Of a stretch of 11,669 nt of DNA, positions 1 through 7,800 are shown in pieces. Position 1 is the first letter of the stretch. Each line of letters starts with the position of its first letter. Source of the DNA: an uncultured beta proteobacterium (GTDB lineage: Bacteria; Pseudomonadota; Gammaproteobacteria; Burkholderiales; Burkholderiaceae). The stretch lies in contig CAJARE010000328.1 of assembly GCA_903944255.1 (NCBI GenBank), positions 1-11,669 of the forward strand, written 5' to 3'. Below the pieces are notes generated by a model. The model did not search any database. It saw only the letters and a list, made by a program, of their open reading frames with translations, and had not been told where the DNA came from. A program made the position numbers and the translations under genes.

Positions 1-750
1 ACGGAAATTGGTAAGCTCTATTACGAAAAATGTAAGCTCATTTCTCAGGAAATTAATGAGGCTGATGATCTAGCCTCATTAATGCAATCTAAGGTTCGTG
101 GCAAATTAACTATCAGCTCTTCAGTCGCTTTCGGGCGACGCGTGCTAACGCCCTCCATCTTAGAATTCATGTCACATCATCCAGAGTTAGAAGTTGATTT
201 GAGTATGGATGATCGCTACATTAACTTAGTAGAGCAAGGAGTTGATTTAGCTATTCGGATGAGAAATCTGCCAGACTCTTCGCTAGGCTCCCGGTTTATT
301 GGTATGAATCCCTGGGTATTGGTTGCCAATCCCCATTATCTTCAGAAATATCCAGCGCCTAAAGTGCCCCAAGACATCAAAAAACATCGCGCCCTCATCT
401 ACACAACAGCACAAAGTGATCATCGATGGAGTTTTACGAATCCTCAAAATCAAACTGAAATCGTTGAGGTTAAGGGGCCATTTATTTCCAATAACCTTTC
501 TTCCATTCTTGCAGCAGCCAGAGCGGGAATGGGCTTAGCGGCGCTACCCTGCTATGTAGCCCACCAGTCTATTCAAGATCAAGCTTTGGAAGCAGTGATG
601 GAAGATTGGTTACTGCCTAGCCAAGAAATTCATGCTGTATTTTCATCCCCTAAACACGTGCCTACTAAAGTGATTCAATGCATTGATTGGTTGCAAGGTC
701 AATTCAAAGGAGAGTGGTGGAAAGGCCTTCCCTCGGAGCAAATTGAATAA
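1..750 (+). CDS. LysR-family transcriptional regulator, 5'-truncated by the window edge
   Basis: This is the C-terminal 249 residues of a LysR-type transcriptional regulator. The frame is open from base 1, beginning TEIGKLYYEKC, which is the usual linker helix after the winged helix-turn-helix. About 50-60 N-terminal residues carrying the DNA-binding domain should therefore lie upstream of the window, and the ATG at 82 is internal. The visible part is the periplasmic-binding-protein-like effector domain, with family hallmarks: VRGKLTISSS at the domain start, GVDLAIRMRNLPDSSLGSR, and the late AAARAGMGLAALPCYVA segment. It resembles the CrgA-like branch of LysR effector domains. The effector and target genes cannot be told from the sequence. 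The gene converges on the tautomerase gene with 46 bases between stop codons, so it is not placed as a classical divergent LysR regulator of that gene. Family call is firm; specific identity is unknown. Confidence 0.93.
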   Translation, partial: TEIGKLYYEKCKLISQEINEADDLASLMQSKVRGKLTISSSVAFGRRVLTPSILEFMSHHPELEVDLSMDDRYINLVEQGVDLAIRMRNLPDSSLGSRFIGMNPWVLVANPHYLQKYPAPKVPQDIKKHRALIYTTAQSDHRWSFTNPQNQTEIVEVKGPFISNNLSSILAAARAGMGLAALPCYVAHQSIQDQALEAVMEDWLLPSQEIHAVFSSPKHVPTKVIQCIDWLQGQFKGEWWKGLPSEQIE

Positions 751-772
751 AAAATCTCCAATCGACTGGGAT
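751..772 (-). terminator. Candidate Rho-independent terminator at the end of the smc operon
   Basis: Read on the minus strand, ATCCCA at 772-767 can pair with TGG-GAT in 760-754 across a 6-base loop, with one bulged A. A run of six T follows directly. It sits 25 bases past the tautomerase stop codon, where the minus-strand operon should end. The stem is only six pairs with a bulge, so this is a weak terminator at best. On the + strand the same hairpin lacks a following T-run, so it would not serve the LysR gene. Confidence 0.4.
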
Positions 773-796
773 CTTGGTAATGTCTACAAGTAGTTA

Positions 797-979
797 CTAA
801 TCACTCCATAACTTACCTGCAGTAGCCCAATCTGATTTTTTAATATCGTGATAAATCACATCTACAGACTCTGCAGAGCAGCCCATAATTTTGACAGCAG
901 CCTCAGTAATTGCTTTCGCATACTCACGCTTTACATCCTCTGTACGACCTTCAAATAATTGAACTTGAATGACTGGCAC
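797..979 (-). CDS. 4-oxalocrotonate tautomerase family protein
   Basis: This is a 60-residue protein of the 4-oxalocrotonate tautomerase (4-OT) family, whose members move protons between keto and enol forms using an N-terminal proline exposed by loss of the initiator Met. Seen here: the protein begins M-P-V-I-Q-V, and numbering from the proline gives Pro1, Gly10 and Arg11 in LFEGRT, an ungapped match to canonical 4-OT over its first 59 residues. Two other canonical active-site residues differ: Arg39 is Asp39 and Phe50 is Trp50. The substrate is therefore probably not 4-oxalocrotonate and cannot be named. The start is GTG, supported by the GGAGGT ribosome-binding site just upstream, and it is the only start that leaves Pro at position 2. 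The gene lies 12 bases after the aldolase gene and is the last gene of the operon. The active form is usually a hexamer or trimer of such short chains. Confidence 0.9.
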   Translation of the reverse strand: MPVIQVQLFEGRTEDVKREYAKAITEAAVKIMGCSAESVDVIYHDIKKSDWATAGKLWSD

Positions 980-983
980 CTTA

Positions 984-989
984 ACCTCC
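984..989 (-). promoter_or_regulatory. Strong Shine-Dalgarno site fixing the GTG start of the tautomerase gene
   Basis: The minus strand reads CGGAGGTTAAG-GTG. GGAGGT is a near-perfect anti-16S match, with four bases between it and the GTG. It lies wholly in the 12-base gap after the aldolase stop codon. It is the strongest ribosome-binding site I can see in this operon, which suggests independent and possibly high translation of the last gene. Confidence 0.75.
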
Positions 990-991
990 GA

Positions 992-1756
992 CTAATAATT
1001 AATCAATATACGTTGATATGAGGGCCATTCTAACTTGCCCTCTTGATCACCATCACTACATAATTGCCTATATGTTAACTGGCATACCTCATCATCCGGA
1101 ATGATAAGGTGCTCAGTTGACCCAGCTAGCAATTGAATTTTGCAGGCCTTATCTAGAACATCCATTAAATAAAATGCTTGTTGAATACTAGCCCCGCAAA
1201 CAATGCTGCCATGATTATGCAAAAGTATGGCCCTCTTATTTCCTAAGTTTGTAATTAAGGAGGTCTGCTCTTGCGATGAAAGTGCTAAGCCCTGGTATGG
1301 GTGGTAGCCCATATCTCGGTAGAAACGCAAAGCATGTTGAGATATTGGTAATAGTCCTTTTTTCTGGACAGATACAGCAATTACAGAATCCACATGTAAA
1401 TGGAATACGCAATGCGCATCTGACCTCGCCGCATGTACCGCACCATGAATGGCAAAACCCGTCTGATTTACCGGACCATCACCCGACAATATCTGGCCAT
1501 CAATATTAACCTTCACTAAATTTTGTGGGGTGATCTCATTGAAGTGAAGCCCAAACTGATTGAGCAAATAAGCACCATCTTCACCTGGTATCGCAGCTGA
1601 TATATGGGTATAAATTCCGTCATCCCAATTTTTTAGATACGCTAACTGATAGGCTGTCGCTAGATCAATGCGCACCTGTTTTTCTTGCTTAGAAATAGGG
1701 CCCATAGGAGCCCAAGCAGTTGTGTTCATTGAGAATTGATCAAGTAATGTATTCAT
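992..1756 (-). CDS. Class II aldolase/adducin family protein
   Basis: This 254-residue single-domain protein belongs to the class II aldolase/adducin superfamily, zinc enzymes acting on sugar phosphates or related hydroxy-oxo acids in the cytoplasm. The zinc site is visible: His119 and His121 in the FHLHVDS motif, and His182 in LLHNHGSIVCG. AIHGAVHAAR (102-111) matches the conserved helix before the zinc pair, and HFNEITPQNLVKV (71-83) matches the strand and turn that carry the catalytic acid in fuculose-phosphate aldolase. In that turn the fuculose-enzyme catalytic Glu position appears to be Asn73, with Glu74 next to it, so true aldolase chemistry is uncertain. The sequence resembles the adducin-like subgroup more than FucA or AraD. 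The substrate is unknown. The ATG lies 12 bases after the ligA stop, with an AAGG ribosome-binding site overlapping that stop. Met10 is an alternative start. The tautomerase gene follows after 12 bases. Confidence 0.9.
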   Translation of the reverse strand: MNTLLDQFSMNTTAWAPMGPISKQEKQVRIDLATAYQLAYLKNWDDGIYTHISAAIPGEDGAYLLNQFGLHFNEITPQNLVKVNIDGQILSGDGPVNQTGFAIHGAVHAARSDAHCVFHLHVDSVIAVSVQKKGLLPISQHALRFYRDMGYHPYQGLALSSQEQTSLITNLGNKRAILLHNHGSIVCGASIQQAFYLMDVLDKACKIQLLAGSTEHLIIPDDEVCQLTYRQLCSDGDQEGKLEWPSYQRILINY

Positions 1757-1768
1757 CTAAAAGCTACC

Positions 1769-3784
1769 TTACTTCAATAAGTTCAGCATAGCCGCTTCAT
1801 CAATCACTGGAACACCCAACTCCTCAGCTTTAGTTAGCTTACTACCTGCATCTGCACCTGCGACAACATAATCTGTCTTCTTAGAAACAGAGCCAGCTAC
1901 TTTAGCGCCTGCTTTTTCTAAAAGATCCTTAGCCTCATCACGCGTCATCGTCGGAAAAGTCCCCGTAAGGACAAAGGTCTTGCCTGCAATGGCAGCGCTG
2001 ATCATTTTTTCTTCAACGGCCAATTGCATACCGGAAGCTAAGAGTTGCTCAATCACCTCGCGGTTATGCGCCTCTTGCATAAAACTGATAATCGAGTCCG
2101 CAACCACTGGACCAACATCTTTAACAGTCAATAAATCTTCAAGATTTGCATCCATCAATGCATGCACTGATTGGTAATGATTTGCCAAATCCTTTGCAGT
2201 GGTTTCGCCAACATGACGAATGCCTAATGCAAAGATAAATCTAGCTAAGGTAGTATTTCTGGATTGGTTAATCGCCGCAATCAGGTTATCGGCTGACTTA
2301 TCTCCCATACGATCTAAATTGGCTAATGCAGTAAAACCCAAGCGATACAAATCTGCAGGGGTTCTGACCAAGTTTTGATCAACTAGTTGATCAACAATCT
2401 TCTCACCCAAGCCCTCAATATCTAAAGCCCTTCTATGCGCAAAATGAAGCAAGGCTTGTTTGCGTTGAGCGCCACAAAATAAGCCACCACTACACCTTGC
2501 TACAGATTCATCGGCCAAACGCTCAATATGTGAATCGCATACTGGGCAATTGGTTGGCATTACAAATTCTGCTGTGTTGGTAGGCCTGCGATCTTTAATG
2601 ACTGAAACTACTTCTGGAATCACATCGCCTGCTCTGCGAACAGAAACGGTATCACCAACCCGTACATCCTTACGTCTAACTTCATCTTCATTGTGTAAAG
2701 TAGCATTGGTCACTGTTACCCCGCCAACTTCGACGGGTGCCAATCTGGCTACAGGAGTAATCGCGCCCGTCCGCCCCACCTGGACATCAATACCCAAGAC
2801 AGTGGTGAGCGCTTCTTGCGCTGGGTATTTATGTGCCAAGGCAAAACGAGGCGCCCTTGATACAAAACCTAATTTTGTCTGCTCGGAAAAAGAATTGACC
2901 TTATAAACAACCCCATCGATGTCATAAGGCAAGGAATCTCTTTTGGCTCCAATCTCGTTGTAAAAAGCCAAAATTTCAGCCACAGAGTGAAGAACTCTGC
3001 GCTCTGTACAAACTGGCAATCCCATCTCTACATAGGCATTGAGTAATTCTTCATGGGTTTTAGGTAGCCATGATTGAGGTTCTAAAGCCCCTAGACCATA
3101 AGCAAAAAAGGAGAGTGGCCTTTTAGCAGTGATTTTTGAGTCTAACTGTCGCAAACTTCCAGCTGCAGCATTGCGTGGGTTAGCAAATTCTTTTTCGCCG
3201 AGAGCTGCTGCCTGTTGGTTCATCCTCTGAAAATCATGAAGGTACATAAAGACTTCTCCACGCACCTCTAAAACCTTAGGAATATTTTTTCCAATTAACT
3301 TGAGTGGAATAGCGCGAATGGTTTTGATATTTGCCGTTACATCCTCACCACTAGCCCCATCACCCCGTGTAGCAGCACGCACTAACGAGCCATCCTCATA
3401 TCGGAGAGATATGGCCAAGCCATCAAATTTCAATTCGCCTGCATAAGTTACTTTTTCAATATGCAATGCTTCTCGACATCGACGGTCAAATGCAATCAAG
3501 TCAAGGTCTTCAAATGCGTTATTCAGCGATAGCATAGGCACTTCATGTATTACTGAATCAAACTCTTTTAAAGCAGCTCCACCCACCCTTTGAGATAAAG
3601 ACTCTGGAGTCACCCACTCAGGATGACTAGCTTCAATCTCCACAAGCTCACGATAGAGGCGATCGTATTCAATATCTGGCAATAAAGGGTTATCTAATAC
3701 GTAGTAGGCATGCTCAAGACGAGCAAGCTCTGCCTGTATATAGGCATAACGATCCGCTAAGTTGACCGGACTCTGAGACGACAA
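1769..3784 (-). CDS. ligA: NAD-dependent DNA ligase LigA
   Basis: This is the NAD+-dependent DNA ligase that seals nicks after Okazaki-fragment maturation and repair. At 671 residues it has the same length as the E. coli enzyme. Domains in order are: Ia with the NMN-binding YYVLDNPLLPDIEYDRLYREL region (about 27-47); the adenylation domain with catalytic Lys119 in the KFDG motif; the oligonucleotide-binding fold (about 327-400); a zinc finger using Cys413, Cys416, Cys431 and Cys437; helix-hairpin-helix repeats (about 450-590, with DIEGLGEKIVDQLV and FALGIRHVGETTA); and a C-terminal BRCT domain (about 597-671). All key residues are present. The start codon is TTG. No ATG occurs before residue 84, well inside the conserved domain, so a non-ATG start is required; AGGAAA lies 5-6 bases upstream, overlapping the zipA stop. 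It follows the zipA-like gene by 9 bases and precedes the aldolase gene by 12. Confidence 0.98.
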   Translation of the reverse strand: MSSQSPVNLADRYAYIQAELARLEHAYYVLDNPLLPDIEYDRLYRELVEIEASHPEWVTPESLSQRVGGAALKEFDSVIHEVPMLSLNNAFEDLDLIAFDRRCREALHIEKVTYAGELKFDGLAISLRYEDGSLVRAATRGDGASGEDVTANIKTIRAIPLKLIGKNIPKVLEVRGEVFMYLHDFQRMNQQAAALGEKEFANPRNAAAGSLRQLDSKITAKRPLSFFAYGLGALEPQSWLPKTHEELLNAYVEMGLPVCTERRVLHSVAEILAFYNEIGAKRDSLPYDIDGVVYKVNSFSEQTKLGFVSRAPRFALAHKYPAQEALTTVLGIDVQVGRTGAITPVARLAPVEVGGVTVTNATLHNEDEVRRKDVRVGDTVSVRRAGDVIPEVVSVIKDRRPTNTAEFVMPTNCPVCDSHIERLADESVARCSGGLFCGAQRKQALLHFAHRRALDIEGLGEKIVDQLVDQNLVRTPADLYRLGFTALANLDRMGDKSADNLIAAINQSRNTTLARFIFALGIRHVGETTAKDLANHYQSVHALMDANLEDLLTVKDVGPVVADSIISFMQEAHNREVIEQLLASGMQLAVEEKMISAAIAGKTFVLTGTFPTMTRDEAKDLLEKAGAKVAGSVSKKTDYVVAGADAGSKLTKAEELGVPVIDEAAMLNLLK

Positions 3785-3789
3785 GGTAA

Positions 3790-3795
3790 TTTCCT
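3790..3795 (-). promoter_or_regulatory. Ribosome-binding site for ligA overlapping the zipA stop codon
   Basis: The minus strand reads TAGGAAATTACC-TTG. AGGAAA shares its first two bases with the TAG stop codon of the zipA-like gene; the AGGA core lies seven bases before the TTG that starts ligA. It supports the TTG as the true start and suggests translational coupling between the two genes. Confidence 0.55.
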
Positions 3796-4870
3796 AACTA
3801 AAGAGTCTGCTGGCTGTAGAGGAGCCTGAGGGAACGCCGCTCTTCTCAAGATTGGCATAAAGCACATCAAGATGTTGACGAATACTAATAACAGCCGCTT
3901 CTGACAAGTTAATTCCATTGTCATCCACTAAACGGCCATGAACGACCTGAGCTATTTCAATACCCTCATCAAGCATTCTTTCAAAAGCGCGCTCATCTTG
4001 TGCAACTAATGGAACGTCTAGTAACAAAGTTAATTGGGCCACTGTTCTATTCGGATCTAACTCTGAACTGCTAAACATCAGTACGCCATTACTGTAGTAC
4101 TCATATTGCCTGCCATTACGTGCTAACTTAAAGCCACGTTGACGCATTAGCGCATCGAAATTCCCCCAAGGGCAAGGCTCATCAAAAAGGATGTTAATAC
4201 TGAGCTGTATATCACTGTCGGCAGCCATTCCATCTAATTCTTTTGCACTTTCAAGCATGGTACTAACACTAGGCATATCAATTTGAGAGCCCAAAGTTTC
4301 AGCAAGAGCTTGGGCGCGAGAACAAAAATCAGATAATTCCAGAACACCAATAGGCCCGCGGCGACTTGCTAGCTGAATAGCCAATTGCAACTCAGAATAT
4401 TTGGCCTCAGGATCTAACTCTTCCCAGGTTTCTGCGGCATCAACATCTGCATTTAGCCCCTCACACATCCAGCGCGCACTAGATTGCGATCCTAAATCTG
4501 TCCAGGTTGATACCTCTTCTAAAATTTCTGCACCACTAATCGCTTCATCAAATCGGAGTGTGATAACACAATCAATTCGTGGATCAATTGCAAACTTTTC
4601 AGGTGTCAAATTGGATTGATAAAGACTGCCATCAAACGAGGGTTCAGAACGTTCTATAGATTCGGCATCAGTAAGGCTCTGACCAAAAGTAGGCTCTCGA
4701 GCAAAGCGATCATCTGATGAGTACTCGCCCTCTTGCCGGGCCTTTTTACGAGCATATGCATGTTTAATATTAAAAATGGCAACTAATAACAAAATGAGAA
4801 TGCCAATAACAGCTAAAGCGAATTGCAAATCAGACAAACCCAGCATCGTCATGATTTGTTCTAAGTACAC
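3794..4870 (-). CDS. zipA: ZipA-like cell division protein with C-terminal FtsZ-binding domain
   Basis: This predicted inner-membrane division protein is 358 residues long. ZipA tethers FtsZ to the membrane at the division site. One N-terminal transmembrane helix (about 14-33, FALAVIGILILLLVAIF) is followed by a basic patch (HAYARKKAR) and a charged linker to about residue 95. That linker is short and not Pro/Gln-rich, unlike E. coli ZipA. Residues about 219-342 fit the ZipA C-terminal FtsZ-binding fold, including the LTLLLDVPLV strand and the IEIAQVVHGRLVDDNG helix and turn. Residues about 97-214 look like a second, diverged copy of the same fold. The GTG start directly follows the smc stop, with GGAGG eight bases upstream. 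Met7 (codon at 4850-4852) is the alternative but has no visible ribosome-binding site. Position between smc and ligA supports the call. Overall similarity to E. coli ZipA is low, so the gene name rests on architecture and context. Confidence 0.82.
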   Translation of the reverse strand: MYLEQIMTMLGLSDLQFALAVIGILILLLVAIFNIKHAYARKKARQEGEYSSDDRFAREPTFGQSLTDAESIERSEPSFDGSLYQSNLTPEKFAIDPRIDCVITLRFDEAISGAEILEEVSTWTDLGSQSSARWMCEGLNADVDAAETWEELDPEAKYSELQLAIQLASRRGPIGVLELSDFCSRAQALAETLGSQIDMPSVSTMLESAKELDGMAADSDIQLSINILFDEPCPWGNFDALMRQRGFKLARNGRQYEYYSNGVLMFSSSELDPNRTVAQLTLLLDVPLVAQDERAFERMLDEGIEIAQVVHGRLVDDNGINLSEAAVISIRQHLDVLYANLEKSGVPSGSSTASRLFS

Positions 4871-7800
4871 TTAGGCGGCCTCCACCATTGAAACCGCAGA
4901 GGAGATGTCGACTGCAACAATTCGGGATACACCCTGCTCTTGCATCGTCACGCCAATTAATTGATGGGCAATTTCCATAGTGATCTTGTTATGCGAGATA
5001 AATACGAACTGTGTCTTATCTGCCATTTTGGCAACCATCTGGGAATAGCGCAAGGTGTTTGCATCATCCAATGGTGCATCTACCTCATCAAGCAAACAAA
5101 ACGGCGCTGGATTCAGAAGGAAAAGTGAAAAGACTAGAGCAATAGCAGTTAAAGCCTTCTCGCCACCAGAAAGTAAATAAATACTGCTGTTCTTCTTACC
5201 AGGAGGCTGAGCCATCACTTGCACGCCAGCATCTAGAATCTCTTCACCAGTCATCACCAACTCTGCATGGCCACCACCAAATAACTCGGGGAAGAGTTTT
5301 CCAAAATGGCCATTGACCTGATCAAACGTTCCCTGCAACAGATCACGAGTCTCAGCATCAATTTTTGCAATAGCATCTGTTAAGGTTTGCATAGCTTCAT
5401 TCAAGTCTGCTGACTGTGCATCCAAAAATTGCTTGCGCTCACGGGAACTTGCCAACTCATCTAGCGCAGCCATATTGACTGGGCCCAAAGATTGGATTTC
5501 AGCATTTAAACGATTCACTTCGCTTTGCAGAACACTCACCTTAAGGTCAGCACTAAAACTTGCCTCTAGTGCGCTTAAATCTGCTTCAGCCTCAGACAAT
5601 AAAGTAGCAAATTGTTCGTAATTTAAACGTGCCGCCTGTTCACGCAACTGCAAATCTACTACCTTGTCACGCATTGGCTGCAAGCCGCGCTCCACCTGCA
5701 TACGAGCCTCATCAGCTTCGCGTAATTGATGCAATAAGGCATCTTGCTCAGTACGAGCATTAGCCAAGGCAGCTTCACGCGCACTGCGCGCCAATAAGAG
5801 ACCTTGTAACTTTTCTTGAGCCTCTTCATCGCTCAATGATTGAAGTTCTTGAGTAGCTAAATCATGTTTATCCTGAATTTCCATGATTTGAGTACGAGCG
5901 GTACTTTGATCACGCTGTAAATCAGTAATCCGTTGCTGAAGCGAGCGAGTTGCAAAAGCAGCCTCTTGAGCAGCCATCTCGGCAGCACGCGATGATTCAC
6001 GTAAGCGATCGCGTTCTTGAGTAGTCAACTCTAGCTTTTCTTGTGCAGATGTTAACGCCGCCTGTAAGCCCTGCTTAGAATCTTCGGACTCAGATAATTC
6101 GTTAGTAGATTGTTCCTGAGTGGTATTTAATTGTTGCATTTGCTGATGCAATTCACCCAACTCATTCTGAATTTGAGCAGCACGAATACTGTATTGCTCC
6201 TCAGCCTGAGTCAACTGCATTCTTTCAACTTCAAAACCATGGGCTTCTTGAACAGCATGCTCTGCATTTATCCGAGCCTGCTCAGCTGCTTGATGTGCGG
6301 CTTGGTAATTGGCAGCACATTGATCCAGTTCACCCTGCAATTCACTTTGCATCAGCTGCTGTGCACGGAGTTGCTTTTCAAGACTCTCCATCTCTTGAGC
6401 ACGAGCAAGCATTCCCGCTTGCTCAGAATCGGCCGCATAGAGCTGAACACCCACACGACTGACTAAATGACCCTGCTGAGTAACAAATGCACCTCCAGCA
6501 GGTAACTTTTCGCGACGATGCAAAGCATCTTCTAAGCTTGATGCAATATAAATATTATCTAACCACTCCTGCAAAACAGAAGTCAAATTAGCGGCACCTG
6601 CACTCTTAACCCGGCTTAGCAATGGTGCAATATCTGCAGGAGCAGAGGTATGCGCCGGAGTAATGTCATCTGTCAGCAATATTGCCAAACGACTAGGTGG
6701 CGCATCATTAGCCAAAGCGAGAGTTTCTTGCACGCTCTTTGCAGTGACTGCGGCTAAACGCTCACGCAATACTGACTCAAGTGCAGCTTCCCAGCCGCTC
6801 TCTACTTTGAGCTCTTGCCACAGACGCTTACTTTCTTTAAGACCCTTACTTTCTAACCATGGACCAATCTTTCCTTGGGCCTGGACACTAGCTTGGAGAG
6901 CGGTTAAGGCTGTTAATTTAGCTTCTGTTTGAGCGACATCATGGTTTGCCGTTTGAACATTCTGTTGAGCAGTATTTCTGGCCTCATCAGCTGCAGGTAC
7001 GCGTTGCTGAGTATCTTGAGCGCGTTGCTTAGATTCATCTACCTTGCGCTGCGCCATGGTCTGACGATCAATCGCCGTTTGAAGCGCTTGGGCATCAGGT
7101 CGGCGCATGCCATCTAATTCACTGGTTAAACGGGTCTCACGCCCCTTTAACTCATCTGACTGCGCAGTCATCGCGCGCATACGCTCACCCAAACTTGCTA
7201 AACGTTGCTCAATAGCAGCCAAACTATCACGCGCTGCGTTCAAGCCATTGTTAGCATTTTGATAAGCATCATCACGACTTGGCATTTGATCCATTAAGCC
7301 AGCCAATTGGGATAACAAAGTAGCCTCTTTTTCAGCAGCCAAACTTAAGTCATGTTCGGCAGTGCGTTGTGCTTGCGCAGCATCGGTTTCTTGCACAGTC
7401 CAACGCTGGAGTTGGGCTTGTAAATCCTGAATTTGTTGTTGTAAGCGTTGACGGGCTTCTTGTACATAGTGAATCTGTGACTCAACCTGACTCACATCGG
7501 AGTTGGTTTGATATAAATCACCTTGGGCTTGCGAAACTTTATCTTGTAATGCGTACTGCTGAGTGCGCATAGTCTCTAGCTCAGCGTCAGCATGACGTAA
7601 CTTCGCAGTTTGCTCTTCTAGACCAACCTGAGTATCACGAATCCCATTGGCATGACGCTCTTGCTCTTTGCCAGCTTCTGTTTGACGCACAAACCATAGC
7701 AACTGTTGCTGAGACTTCATCTGCATAGAGAACTCAGCATGGCGCTCTGCAACTGTTGCTTGCTTTTCTAAACGCGTTAACTGCTGATCTAACTCTCGCA

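Noticed and set aside
1..750. LysR gene as the regulator of the aldolase–tautomerase pair
   Set aside because: The gene is convergent rather than divergent and the regulator's own upstream neighbour is outside the window, so the link is not supported.
2550..2906. 118-codon open frame antisense to ligA
   Set aside because: Its Thr/Ser/Val-rich protein is the complement of conserved ligase motifs, and no ribosome-binding site or homology is visible.
6131..6466. 111-codon leucine-rich open frame antisense to the smc coiled coil
   Set aside because: Repeated CAG/CAA glutamine and alanine codons in the coiled coil read as Leu/Cys/Ser in reverse, which explains its composition; no start signal or family supports it.
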